DNA of 64,000 nucleotides from Marmoricola_A sp963730035. GTDB taxonomy: Bacteria; Actinomycetota; Actinomycetes; Propionibacteriales; Nocardioidaceae. The translations under genes were made by a program, and so were the position numbers. The stretch lies in the NCBI GenBank assembly GCA_963730035.1, contig CAVSPN010000001.1, forward strand, positions 248,001-312,000, written 5' to 3'. Positions 1 through 7,816 of the stretch are shown piece by piece. A model generated the notes under the pieces. It was not told the origin of the DNA. It made no database searches and saw only the letters and a list, made by a program, of their open reading frames with translations. The stretch's first letter is position 1, and every line of letters begins with the position of its first letter.

Positions 1-121
1 ACGCACGCGTCCGCCGAGGCTGCTTGTGCGGGCACGGCGGGTCGGCTCGCTGAGACGGCCGGCGCTATCTGTACAACATGAGTGGCCTTTGACGGATGGT
101 GATTTCTGCGGAGCGCTGCGC

Positions 122-300
122 GGCCGGGGCGACTGCCCGACTTCCGTGATCATCGGTGCACCCAAGGCCGCGACCACCGCGCTGCACGCGGCGCTGGCCA
201 GGCACCCGGAGCTGTACCTGAGCCCGCGAGTCGTTCGACCAGTGGCGTCACCACCGCGACGGCGAGTCCTTCCACTCCCGCCGGCAGGTCGGCGCGGAGA
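122..300 (+). pseudogene. sulfotransferase remnant (N-terminal fragment)
   Basis: The translation around 145-227 contains GAPKAATTALHAALARHPEL, the typical start of a PAPS-dependent sulfotransferase, where GxPKxxTT is the 5'-phosphosulfate-binding loop. After about 30 residues the frame passes into low-complexity Arg/Pro sequence. A neighbouring frame (about 222-290) gives RESFDQWRHHRDGESF, which may be a second displaced piece of the same gene. A complete enzyme needs about 250-300 residues, so this is a broken and mostly deleted gene. The loop is convincing; the assignment of the second piece is a guess. Bases 1-121 show no recognisable gene. Confidence 0.55.
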
Positions 301-397
301 CCGCCGGTGCCGGGTCAGTCCGAACGTTGCGCAGCGGACGGGTCGGCGGCTGCACGGGTTCGGCGACCCGGAGCGGCCCGCGCCGGGGGCACCTCCG

Positions 398-403
398 TAG
401 GAT
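398..403 (+). promoter_or_regulatory. -10 box of the phn-like operon
   Basis: TAGGAT lies 29 nt before the GTG at 433. An AGGAG ribosome site at 423-427 follows it, so this transcript would carry a short leader. No convincing -35 is visible. Confidence 0.35.
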
Positions 404-432
404 CAGCTGCCCCCCGTCCGACAGGAGCTCCC

Positions 433-1353
433 GTGCGCCGTCCCTCCGCCGCCGCCGCTCTCGCCGTCGTGCTCGTGGGCGCAGCTTGCGGGGGTGACCC
501 AGGCACCAACCCCGACGCATCCGCCGGCGACCGGCCGGTGCTCGCGATCAGCGCGATCCCCGACCAGGACCCCGACGCGCTCGCCGAGCGGGAGGAGGGC
601 CTGGCGGGCCACCTGTCCGGTGTGCTCGACGTCGAGGTCGACTACGTCCCGGTCACCGACTACGCCGCGTCGGTGAGCCTCTTCCGGTCCGGCGACCTCG
701 ACATGGTGTTCTACGGCGGGCTGACCGGCGTGCAGGCACGACGGCAGACCCCGGGCGCGACCCTGCTCGCGCAGCGGGACATCGACGCCCGGTTCCGCAG
801 CGTGTTCATCGCCCACGCCGGCAGCGGGATCGAGCCGGTCGAGGTCGCCGCCGGGCTGACCGCGTTCCGCGGGAGGCGCTTCACGTTCGGCAGCGAGTCC
901 TCCACCTCCGGGCGGCTGATGCCGGAGTACTTCCTGGTGGACGCCGGCCTGGACAGCGCCTCCGACTTCGCCGGAGAGCCCGGTTACTCCGGCTCGCACG
1001 ACACGACCATCGACCTCGTCGAGGCCGGGTCCTACGACGGCGGGGTCCTCAACGTGCAGGTCTGGCAGGCCCGGAGGGAGGCGGGGACCGTCGACCTCGA
1101 CGAGGTGGTCGAGGTCTGGACGACGCCGACCTACCACGACTACCACTGGGTCGCCGGACCCCAGGTCGACGACCGGTTCGGTGACGGTTTCACCGAGGAG
1201 CTCCGGGAGGCGCTGTTGTCCCTCGACGGCTCGACCCCGGAGGAGGAGGACGTCCTCGAGGCCTACGGCGCGGAGGCGGTGATCCCCACGGAGGCGGCCG
1301 ACTACGACGAGATCGAGGAGATCGGCCGCGCGTTGGGGCTCGTCTCCGGATGA
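433..1353 (+). CDS. PhnD-like/putative selenate ABC transporter substrate-binding lipoprotein
   Basis: Extracellular binding protein of a PhnD-type oxyanion ABC transporter, 306 aa. The GTG at 433 follows AGGAG (423-427). It opens a signal peptide ending near GAACGG, an off-consensus lipobox, so membrane anchoring is likely. Motifs YVPVTDYAA, FYGGLTGVQAR, FGSESSTSGRLMPEYF and TPTYHDYHW match my memory of the family annotated as putative selenate ABC transporter binding proteins, a branch of the phosphonate PhnD superfamily. The stop overlaps the phnC-like start (ATGA). No C-P lyase or selenium-metabolism gene is in the window, so the substrate (phosphonate, phosphite, selenate) is unresolved. 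Confidence 0.8.
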   Translation: MRRPSAAAALAVVLVGAACGGDPGTNPDASAGDRPVLAISAIPDQDPDALAEREEGLAGHLSGVLDVEVDYVPVTDYAASVSLFRSGDLDMVFYGGLTGVQARRQTPGATLLAQRDIDARFRSVFIAHAGSGIEPVEVAAGLTAFRGRRFTFGSESSTSGRLMPEYFLVDAGLDSASDFAGEPGYSGSHDTTIDLVEAGSYDGGVLNVQVWQARREAGTVDLDEVVEVWTTPTYHDYHWVAGPQVDDRFGDGFTEELREALLSLDGSTPEEEDVLEAYGAEAVIPTEAADYDEIEEIGRALGLVSG

Positions 1354-2114
1354 CGACCCCGGCGCGCGCGGCTGCGGTCGCGCTCCGCTCGGTGTCGGTG
1401 TCGTACGCCGGGCGGCCGGCGTTGACCGACGTCGACCTGACCGTCCGGACCGGCGAGCGGGTAGCCCTGGTCGGACCCAGCGGGGCGGGCAAGTCGACCC
1501 TGCTGGGAGTGATCACCGGGTCGGTCCGCCCGGACGCCGGGGAGGTCGAGGTCCTGGGCGAGAGGCTGTCCGACCTCGACGCCGGCGCGCTGCGCGCCGT
1601 ACGCCGCCGCATCGGCACCATCCACCAGCGGCTGCACCTGGTGGGTCGGCTCCGCGTCGTGCACAACGTCAACGCGGGCCACCTCGGGCGCTGGTCCTCG
1701 TGGGAGGCGCTGTCGTCGCTGGTGCGCCCACGCGACGTGGCGACCGCGCGCCGAGCGCTCGACCTCACCGGCATGGCGGACAAGCTGCTGGCCCGGACCG
1801 ACGAGCTCTCCGGCGGTGAGCAGCAGCGGGTCGCCCTGGCGCGGGTGCTGGTGCAGGACCCCGACCTCGTGCTCGCCGACGAGCCGGTGTCCAGCCTGGA
1901 CCCGGCTCGTGCCGACGAGGTGATGCGGCTGCTCTGCGAGACCGTCGCCACCCCGGCCCGGACCCTGCTGGTGAGCCTCCACGACTTCGAGCTCGCGGTC
2001 CGCCGCTGCGACCGCGTCGTCGGCGTCCGGGACGGACGGGTCCGGTTCGACCTGCCGGCTGCCCAGGTCGACGGCCGCCTGCGCGACCAGCTGTACTCCC
2101 TCGACCGGGCATGA
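1350..2114 (+). CDS. phnC: phosphonate/selenate-type ABC transporter ATPase
   Basis: Cytoplasmic ATPase of the importer, 254 aa. Walker A GPSGAGKST is at about residues 42-50. The Q-loop is in TIHQRL, the signature is LSGGEQQRVALARVL, Walker B is LVLADEP and the H-loop is SLHDFELA. All catalytic elements are intact and the length is normal for PhnC. It overlaps the binding protein gene upstream and the permease gene downstream by 4 bp each (ATGA), so the three cistrons are translationally coupled. The symbol denotes the family; the transported anion is not proven. Confidence 0.85.
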   Translation: MTTPARAAAVALRSVSVSYAGRPALTDVDLTVRTGERVALVGPSGAGKSTLLGVITGSVRPDAGEVEVLGERLSDLDAGALRAVRRRIGTIHQRLHLVGRLRVVHNVNAGHLGRWSSWEALSSLVRPRDVATARRALDLTGMADKLLARTDELSGGEQQRVALARVLVQDPDLVLADEPVSSLDPARADEVMRLLCETVATPARTLLVSLHDFELAVRRCDRVVGVRDGRVRFDLPAAQVDGRLRDQLYSLDRA

Positions 2115-3763
2115 CCGGGCTCGGGACCATCGCCTCGCTCGAGGCGTCCGGGGCTCCTCCGACCCTCGAACCACCGCGACCGCCTCGCCGCCGGGCACCG
2201 CGCCGCGTCGGCGGCCGGCTGTGGCTGGCGCTCTGGGCGGTGGCGGTGCTGTGGTCGGCGGCGTCGTTCCTGAGGGGCCGCGACGGCGTGCTCAATCCCG
2301 ACGGCTTCCCGGCGCTCGGGACGTTCTGGGCGACCGCCGTACGGCCCGACACGTCGCCGGACTTCCTCCGCGAGACGGTGGACGCGGCGGTCACGACCGT
2401 CGCGTTCGGCGTCCTGGGGACGCTGCTCTCGATCGCGCTGGGGATGCTCCTCGCGCCGCTGATGAGCCAGACGTGGTGGATGTCGGCGTCCGGGGCGCGC
2501 CGGTCCCGGTGGCTCAGCACAACCGGGCTGCTGCTCACCCGCGCCACCCTCGCGCTGCCCCGCGGCGTGCACGAGGCGGTGTGGGGGCTGCTGCTGCTCA
2601 GCGTCCTCGGGCGCGACCCGCTCGTGGGCGTTCTCGCGATTGCGATCCCCTTCGGCGCGATCACCGCGAAGGTCTACTCCGAGCTGCTCGACGAGGCCGA
2701 CCACAGGCCGTACGAGGCGCTGCGCGCAGCGGGGGCAGGTCGAGCACCGGCGCTGTTCTACGGCTTGCTCCCCGGACTCCTCCCCGCCGCCACGTCCTAC
2801 GCCTTCTACCGCCTGGAGTGCTCGATCCGCTCCGCGGTGATCCTCGGCATGATCGGCGCGGGCGGTCTGGGGCTGCAGCTGAGTCTCAGCTTCCAGGGCC
2901 TCCAGTACGCCGAGATGTGGACCTCGCTCTACGCGCTGATCCTCCTCGGGGCGCTCATCGACCGCTGGGGCGTCGTGCTGCGGCGCGGCACCGCTCGCGG
3001 CCGGTGGCCGCTGTCAGCGGCGACGGTCGCGGTGCTGACCGTCCTCTCCGTGTGGCGCCTGGGTCCCGACCTCTCCCGGTGGTGGTCGGGCCGGACCGGG
3101 GAGCTCCTCGGCCGGCTCGGGGACGACTTCCTGCCGCCGCGTCTCCCGGACGGTGGCTGGGACGAGCTGCTCCGGCGCTCGGTCGAGACCGTGCAGATGT
3201 CGGTGGTCGCGATCAGCCTCGCGAGCGTCCTCGGCCTCTGCGTCTGCCTGCTGGCCGCGCGCGGCGGGACCTCGCCGCTCCGTGTCGTCCTCGGGTGGGC
3301 CGCACGTCAGCTGCTGCTCGTGACCCGGGCGATCCCGCCTCCGGTGTGGGCGCTGCTGGTGCTCTTCGTGCTCTTCCCCGGCCCCTTGCCGGGCGCGGTG
3401 GCACTCGGCGTCTACACCTTCGGGATCCTGGGGCGGCTGTTCGCCGAGGTCGTCGAGGAGCTCGACCGCCGGCCGCAGGACGGGCTCACCGCGCTGGGAG
3501 CGACTCCCCTCACCGCCTTCGCGTACGCCGCGGTTCCGGGCGCGCTCGGGCAGCTGATCGCCTACAGCCTCTACCGCTGGGAGGTGACCGCCAGGGAGAC
3601 CGTCATCGTGGGGGTGGTCGGAGCCGGCGGCTTGGGACGGCTGCTCGAGGAGCAGCGCGCCGCGTTCGACTTCCCCGCCATGACCAGCACCGTGCTGGCC
3701 CTCGTGGCGGTCTGCGTGGTGGTGGACCTCCTCAGCCTCGCGGTGCGGACGTCCCTGCGCTGA
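2111..3763 (+). CDS. phnE: fused double-domain PhnE-like permease
   Basis: Membrane permease of 550 aa that contains two PhnE-like domains in tandem, roughly residues 35-285 and 295-545, where many systems use two single-domain copies. Each half carries an EAA-type loop for docking the ATPase: YEALRAAGAGRAPALFYGLL in the first and GLTALGATPLTAFAYAAVPG in the second. The halves share motifs such as VILGMIGAGGLGLQL and VIVGVVGAGGLGRLL. It is the last cistron of the transporter operon, starts by ATGA overlap, and ends 11 bp from the convergent TRIC-like gene. Confidence 0.85.
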   Translation: MTGLGTIASLEASGAPPTLEPPRPPRRRAPRRVGGRLWLALWAVAVLWSAASFLRGRDGVLNPDGFPALGTFWATAVRPDTSPDFLRETVDAAVTTVAFGVLGTLLSIALGMLLAPLMSQTWWMSASGARRSRWLSTTGLLLTRATLALPRGVHEAVWGLLLLSVLGRDPLVGVLAIAIPFGAITAKVYSELLDEADHRPYEALRAAGAGRAPALFYGLLPGLLPAATSYAFYRLECSIRSAVILGMIGAGGLGLQLSLSFQGLQYAEMWTSLYALILLGALIDRWGVVLRRGTARGRWPLSAATVAVLTVLSVWRLGPDLSRWWSGRTGELLGRLGDDFLPPRLPDGGWDELLRRSVETVQMSVVAISLASVLGLCVCLLAARGGTSPLRVVLGWAARQLLLVTRAIPPPVWALLVLFVLFPGPLPGAVALGVYTFGILGRLFAEVVEELDRRPQDGLTALGATPLTAFAYAAVPGALGQLIAYSLYRWEVTARETVIVGVVGAGGLGRLLEEQRAAFDFPAMTSTVLALVAVCVVVDLLSLAVRTSLR

Positions 3764-3774
3764 TCCGGGCCCGG

Positions 3775-4410
3775 TCACGGGTCCCGGTCGGTGCCAGGCG
3801 GCGTGGGCGCCTCGAGGCCGAAGCGCACTCCGACCATCCGGAGGCCGAAGCACAGCACCGCGCCCGTGAGCGCCGCCGCCAGGTCGGACGCTCCCAGCTC
3901 GGCACCGGCCACCACGAGGAGAGCGCCGAGCAGTGCCGGGATCGCGTAGAGCTCGCTGCGCAGCACGACCGGGATCCGGCCGATCAGGACGTCGCGGACG
4001 GTGCCGCCGCCCACCGCAGTCACCGCGCCGAGGATCACCGCCTGCCCGAGTCCGGCATCGAGATCAAGGGCTCTCGACGCCCCGGTGACGGCGAACAGAC
4101 TCAGGCCCGCCGCGTCCAGCACCGTGATCGCAGGGGTGAGCCGTTCCAGGAGCCGGCCGAACACGAAGGCCACGAGGCCGCCGCTCGCCGCGACCGTGAG
4201 GTAGCGCCAGTCGTCGAACGTCGCCGGCGGGAGCGAGCCCAGCAGCACGTCCCGGAGGATGCCCCCACCGAGAGCCGTGATCATCCCCAGGGTGACGACG
4301 CCGACGATGTCGAGCTTGGCCGCCTGGAGCGCCGTGAGCGCGCCGTTCAACGCGAAGGCGAAGACCCCGGTCAGGTCGAGCGCCAGGAACAACGGGGAGG
4401 TCGGGTCCAT
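3775..4410 (-). CDS. TRIC-type cation channel family protein (UPF0126/YicG-like)
   Basis: Polytopic inner membrane protein of 211 aa built of two similar three-helix units (about residues 10-85 and 95-170) plus a final helix. The glycine motifs ITALGGGILRDVLLG and VTAVGGGTVRDVLIG are the hallmark of the bacterial TRIC/UPF0126 family, which forms trimeric cation channels. The ATG at 4410 has a weak GGGAGA about 9 nt upstream. It is convergent with the permease gene. The physiological ion and role are unknown. Confidence 0.85.
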   Translation of the reverse strand: MDPTSPLFLALDLTGVFAFALNGALTALQAAKLDIVGVVTLGMITALGGGILRDVLLGSLPPATFDDWRYLTVAASGGLVAFVFGRLLERLTPAITVLDAAGLSLFAVTGASRALDLDAGLGQAVILGAVTAVGGGTVRDVLIGRIPVVLRSELYAIPALLGALLVVAGAELGASDLAAALTGAVLCFGLRMVGVRFGLEAPTPPGTDRDP

Positions 4411-4448
4411 CAGCCATGTCTCCCGAGTCCGAGCCGTACGGGCTCAAT

Positions 4449-4502
4449 GGCTCCCTGTCGGACTCGAACCAACGACCCTCCGGGTACGTGTTCTATCAGG
4501 TG
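4449..4502 (-). pseudogene. degenerate tRNA (tRNA-Arg-like) remnant
   Basis: Read on the minus strand, the segment has a D-arm end (GATAGAACA), a variable-loop-like GGGTC, a perfect T arm (GTTGG TTCGAGT CCGAC) and an acceptor-like AGGGAGCC. The stretch where the anticodon arm should be is only about 10 nt instead of 17, and the 5' half does not fold into a D arm. This looks like a decayed tRNA, or the 3' part left at an old integration site. The parent is uncertain; the D-arm end resembles the intact tRNA-Arg at 51703. Confidence 0.5.
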
Positions 4503-4513
4503 AGGGCGTTGCG

Positions 4514-4696
4514 ATGGAGCCGCGTGGCGTCGTTCGGGCGTGCGGGATGAGCGCCGTCGTGCTCGTCCTCCTCGTCGTGCTCGGCGTCATGCGGCTCTCG
4601 GCCTGGCTCGTCGTCGAGCTGCGGACCGCGCCGTGGATCGCCGAGCAGCCGCCGGCGGAGACGCCGACCCAGGGCTCGTACGTCCGAGGCGCCTGA
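4514..4696 (+). CDS. small single-helix membrane protein, hypothetical
   Basis: A 60-codon reading frame (ATG 4514, alternative ATG 4547) with one strongly hydrophobic segment, roughly VVLVLLVVLGVMRLSAWLVV, and a polar tail ending SYVRGA. It is followed after about 70 bp by a strong GC hairpin, which suggests a real transcription unit. No family is recognised and no good ribosome site is seen, so it may be a chance ORF. Confidence 0.3.
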   Translation: MEPRGVVRACGMSAVVLVLLVVLGVMRLSAWLVVELRTAPWIAEQPPAETPTQGSYVRGA

Positions 4697-5007
4697 TGGG
4701 TCTTGTCCTTCGTGCGGCTCGATGCGGCTCAGCCGGAAGCGTCCCGCGGCTGGAGGCTGACAGCAGCGCCCCCGCCGACCCGGAGGTCAGCGGGGGCGCC
4801 TGTCGTAACCCGGTGACGAACCAGTCCCCCCAGTGCCCCCGAGCTGTTCCCCCTGCGCCCTACACGGTCAACGACTCGGGACTCGTGGGGTCACGTGGGC
4901 GTCGGGACGGATCGTGTGCCTACGGGACAGGCGCTGCAGGCCCCTCCGGGTGGCTCCGGACAGGAGGAACGCCGGGGACCCCTGACGGGTCACCCGGCGC
5001 GACGGTG
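4697..5007. other. intergenic stretch with one terminator hairpin
   Basis: About 310 bp without a recognisable gene. It holds the hairpin at 4766-4799 and otherwise unremarkable GC-rich sequence up to the 3' end of tRNA-Asn. Confidence 0.5.
4766..4799. terminator. 10-bp GC hairpin, candidate terminator
   Basis: GCGCCCCCGC (4766-4775) pairs perfectly with GCGGGGGCGC (4790-4799) around a 14-nt loop. There is no T-tract, as is usual in actinobacteria. It could end transcription from either side. Confidence 0.55.
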
Positions 5008-5080
5008 CTCCCCCGGTTGGACTCGAACCAACAACCCTCCGGTTAACAGCCGAATGCTCTGCCAATTGAGCTACAGGGGA
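5008..5080 (-). tRNA. tRNA-Asn (GTT)
   Basis: A 73-nt cloverleaf on the minus strand. The acceptor TCCCCTG pairs with CGGGGGA, the anticodon loop is CTGTTAA (GTT), and the T arm is GTTGG TTCGAGT CCAAC. CCA is not encoded. A TACCCT -10-like box lies upstream (AGGGTA on the plus strand at 5107-5112). Confidence 0.95.
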
Positions 5081-5203
5081 TGGGCGGGCCGTGACCCGCG
5101 CGGATCAGGGTAGCAAGCGTCGCAGGCCACCCGCACGCTGACCCGCACCTCGGGGAGGAGCGTCCCGAGCGTCCCCTGGGCAGCGGCGGGGCGTCGTCGG
5201 CGC

Positions 5204-5722
5204 TCAGCGTCCGAGCGACTCCTTCGCCTCACCGAGCGCGACGTCTGTTGCCGCCGCCACGACGGCGTCCTCGGGGTCGATGCCGGCGTCGAACTCGAAC
5301 GACCAGGTCAGCTCGTCGCCCCCGGACGGTGACCGACGCGCCACGACGGTGAACCCCCGCTTCCCCACGACCGGGACCCGTCGCTGCAGGACGATGCTCG
5401 CGTCGACCCGCTCGCGGACCAGCGGCACCAGCCTCCCCGGCTCCGGGACCTGGTACGTCGACGTCGCGACCTGCTCGCCGTAGTCCCGCACCGCCTCGAC
5501 GCGCAGGGTCGTGCTGTCGCGGTCCCAGTCCGCCCGTTGCACCTCCTCCCAGCGGAGTCGGAGCAGCTCGGCGCCGTCGTCGACGGCGTACAACCGCTCG
5601 CGGGTCGCCAGCAGCCAGGTCCCGTCGCTGGTCTGCGCCGCGGCCAGCACCTTCTCGCCCGGGACGACGGCGGCGAGCGCGTCGCGCGGCGCACCTCCGT
5701 CGCTCCGGCGCAGCCCCCTCAC
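5204..5722 (-). CDS. conserved hypothetical protein downstream of dnaG
   Basis: A soluble protein of 172 aa that I cannot assign to a named family. It lacks a signal peptide and membrane helices. It reads as a beta-rich domain (WLLATRERLYAVDD, LRLRWEEVQRADWD) followed by an amphipathic C-terminus (EDAVVAAATDVALGEAKESL), reminiscent of PH-like bacterial domains, but that is only an impression. The GTG start (5722-5720) overlaps the dnaG stop in a GTGA, so it is translationally coupled to primase. Confidence 0.7.
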   Translation of the reverse strand: MRGLRRSDGGAPRDALAAVVPGEKVLAAAQTSDGTWLLATRERLYAVDDGAELLRLRWEEVQRADWDRDSTTLRVEAVRDYGEQVATSTYQVPEPGRLVPLVRERVDASIVLQRRVPVVGKRGFTVVARRSPSGGDELTWSFEFDAGIDPEDAVVAAATDVALGEAKESLGR

Positions 5723-7695
5723 GGAGTCACGCCGATGGCCCGCTCCCGCAGGGTCCGGCGGTGGCTCTCGACAGCGACGAGCTCACCGAACATCCGGTTG
5801 TAGGCGGCTGCCTCCTCCACCGGGTTGGTCCGCTGCAGCTTGGACTTCAGCTGGGCGATCCGACGCAGCGCGGTCAGCTCCTGCAGCCGCAGCACGTGCT
5901 GCAGGGCGTACGCCGGGTCGGGCTCGCGGAGCAGCGGCTCGACGGCGAGCGCGTTGACGGCCTGCACGACCGCGCCGCCCACCTCGTCGCTCTGCTCGGT
6001 GCCGTCCTCGGCCGTCACCAGGTCCCGGAGCTTGCCGACCCACACCTCGCCTGCGACGTTCCCCGGCCCGCCGAGCGCCGTGACCGCGTCCCAGACTGCG
6101 CGGTACACCGGGTGGCTGAAGTCGTTGTCCCCGAGGTCGCCGACGACACCGGACATCACCCCCGGGTGCTGAACCACGAGCTTGAGGGTCTCGCGCTCGA
6201 GCTGGAAGCGCGGGTCGCGGAGGTCCGGCAGCGGTCGCGTGGTCGGAGGGACCGGCTGTCCGGGACCCGGTGCTCCCGGTGCCGCCGGCGCCCCTGGTGC
6301 TCCCACGGGGCGCTGGGAGCTCGTCGCCGGACGTGCCGGCTGGCCGGCTGCCCGGCGTACCTCTGCCCGCGCCTCCTCGACCTCGACGCCGATCATCCCG
6401 GCGAGCTCCCGCGCGAAGCCGTCGACCTTCGACTTGTCGCGGATGCTCGACACCAGCCGCGCCGCCTCGCGCAGCGCGTCCACCCGGCCGTCCGCGCGGT
6501 CGAGGTCGTAGCGGGACAGCACGTTGCCGAGCACGAACCGGTACAGCGGCGTGCGCCGGGCGACCAGCTCACGGACCGCGGCGTCACCGGAGCGGAGCCT
6601 CAGGTCGCACGGGTCCAGACCGTCGGGCTCGATCGCGACGTAGGTCTGCCCGGCGAACTGCTGGTCGCTGCCGAACGCGCGGAGCGCGGCCTTCTGGCCC
6701 GCCTCGTCGCCGTCGAAGGTGAAGACCACCTCGCCCCGGAACTCCTCGTGGTCGTGCAGCAGCCGCCGCAGCACCCGGCCGTGGTCCTCGCCGAAGGCGG
6801 TGCCGCAGGTCGCGACGGCGATCGTGACCCCCGCGAGGTGACAGGCCATCACGTCGGTGTAGCCCTCGACGACGACGGCCCGGCCCTTGCTGGCGATGTC
6901 GCGGCGCGCGAGGTCGAGCCCGTAGAGCACGGTGCTCTTCTTGTAGAGCGGGGTCTCGGGGGTGTTGAGGTACTTGGCGTCGATGCGGTCGTCCTCGAGG
7001 ACCCGGCGGGCGCCGAACCCGATGGTCTCCCCCGACGGCTCGCGGATCGGCCACACCAGCCGGCCCCGGAACCGGTCGTAGTGCCCGCGCTGCCCCTGCG
7101 CCACCAGCCCGGCGGTGACGAGCTCGGTGTCGGTGAAGCCCTTCTGGCGCAGGTGGCGGTACGCCGCGTCGCCGTCCTTGGGGGCGAAGCCGACGCCGAA
7201 GCGCTCGGCGGCCTCGCGGTCGAAGCCGCGGGAGGAGAGGAACTGTCGCGCGGGAGCGGCGTCCGGGCTCCCGAGGAGGTCCGCGTAGAGCTCGGCGGCA
7301 GCGCGGTGGGCCGCGACGAGCCGCTGCCGGGAGGGGCCGTCGCGGCGGGACACTCCGTCGCCGGCGTGCCCACCCTCGGCGTACCGCAGCTGCACGCCGG
7401 TGCGGTCGGCGAGGTGCTCGACGGCCTGGCTGAAGCCGAGCCCGTCGTGCTTCATGACGAAGCCGATGGCGTCGCCGCCCTCCCCGCAGCCGAAGCAGTA
7501 CCACCCGCGCTCGGGGCGGACGTGGAAGGACGGCGTCTTCTCGTCGTGGAACGGGCAGAGGCCCTTGTAGGCGCCGCCGCCCGCCGGCTTCAGCGTCACG
7601 TAGTTGCCGACGATCTCCACCAGGTCGGCGCGCTCGCGGACCAGGGCGATGTCGTCGTCGCGGATGAGTCCGCTCCGCCCCGACCGCTCCGCCAC
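5719..7695 (-). CDS. dnaG: DNA primase
   Basis: Synthesises RNA primers at the replication fork; 658 aa. The CHC2 zinc ribbon is complete (C47, H50, C67, C70 in CPFH...CFGC). The TOPRIM core carries VVVEGYTDVMACH and FTFDGDEAGQKA (about residues 270-360). The C-terminal helicase-interacting part is reached after a Pro/Ala-rich linker. The GTG at 7695 is preferred over upstream GTGs because TAGACT sits exactly 7 nt before it (7703-7708), the leaderless pattern seen throughout this window. Gene order next to dgt matches M. tuberculosis. Confidence 0.95.
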   Translation of the reverse strand: MAERSGRSGLIRDDDIALVRERADLVEIVGNYVTLKPAGGGAYKGLCPFHDEKTPSFHVRPERGWYCFGCGEGGDAIGFVMKHDGLGFSQAVEHLADRTGVQLRYAEGGHAGDGVSRRDGPSRQRLVAAHRAAAELYADLLGSPDAAPARQFLSSRGFDREAAERFGVGFAPKDGDAAYRHLRQKGFTDTELVTAGLVAQGQRGHYDRFRGRLVWPIREPSGETIGFGARRVLEDDRIDAKYLNTPETPLYKKSTVLYGLDLARRDIASKGRAVVVEGYTDVMACHLAGVTIAVATCGTAFGEDHGRVLRRLLHDHEEFRGEVVFTFDGDEAGQKAALRAFGSDQQFAGQTYVAIEPDGLDPCDLRLRSGDAAVRELVARRTPLYRFVLGNVLSRYDLDRADGRVDALREAARLVSSIRDKSKVDGFARELAGMIGVEVEEARAEVRRAAGQPARPATSSQRPVGAPGAPAAPGAPGPGQPVPPTTRPLPDLRDPRFQLERETLKLVVQHPGVMSGVVGDLGDNDFSHPVYRAVWDAVTALGGPGNVAGEVWVGKLRDLVTAEDGTEQSDEVGGAVVQAVNALAVEPLLREPDPAYALQHVLRLQELTALRRIAQLKSKLQRTNPVEEAAAYNRMFGELVAVESHRRTLRERAIGVTP

Positions 7696-7702
7696 GCAGG
7701 TG

Positions 7703-7708
7703 AGTCTA
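7703..7708 (-). promoter_or_regulatory. dnaG -10 box (leaderless)
   Basis: TAGACT on the minus strand, 7 nt before the dnaG GTG. Transcription would begin at or next to the start codon. Confidence 0.6.
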
Positions 7709-7751
7709 TGACTGCGCGGGGCCGGGCCCGGTCGCTCCTGCACACCCCCGC

Positions 7752-7816
7752 CGAGCCGCCCCTCGTGCCCGGTCGAGCCGCCCCTGGTGACCGGTCGAGC
7801 CGCCCCTCGTGACGGT
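7752..7816. repeat. three tandem copies of a 22-bp unit
   Basis: Copies begin at 7752, 7774 and 7796 with the core CGAGCCGCCCCTSGTG and the spacer ACCGGT; the third is one base short and runs into the dgt stop codon. The reverse complement of the unit is the same element found at 43024-43085. Confidence 0.8.

Noticed and set aside
4449..4502. Functional tRNA
   Set aside because: The anticodon arm is about 7 nt short and the D arm cannot form.
2221..4503. Long Arg/Pro-rich open frames over the permease and channel genes, and similar ones opposite dnaG, dgt, leuA and the GH13 gene
   Set aside because: They are shadow frames of high-GC coding DNA on the other strand or in another frame; the true genes have clear motifs.
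1..4700. Prophage or insertion sequence at the left end
   Set aside because: No integrase, transposase, terminal inverted repeats or phage genes are present. Only a sulfotransferase fragment and a tRNA remnant hint at past rearrangement.
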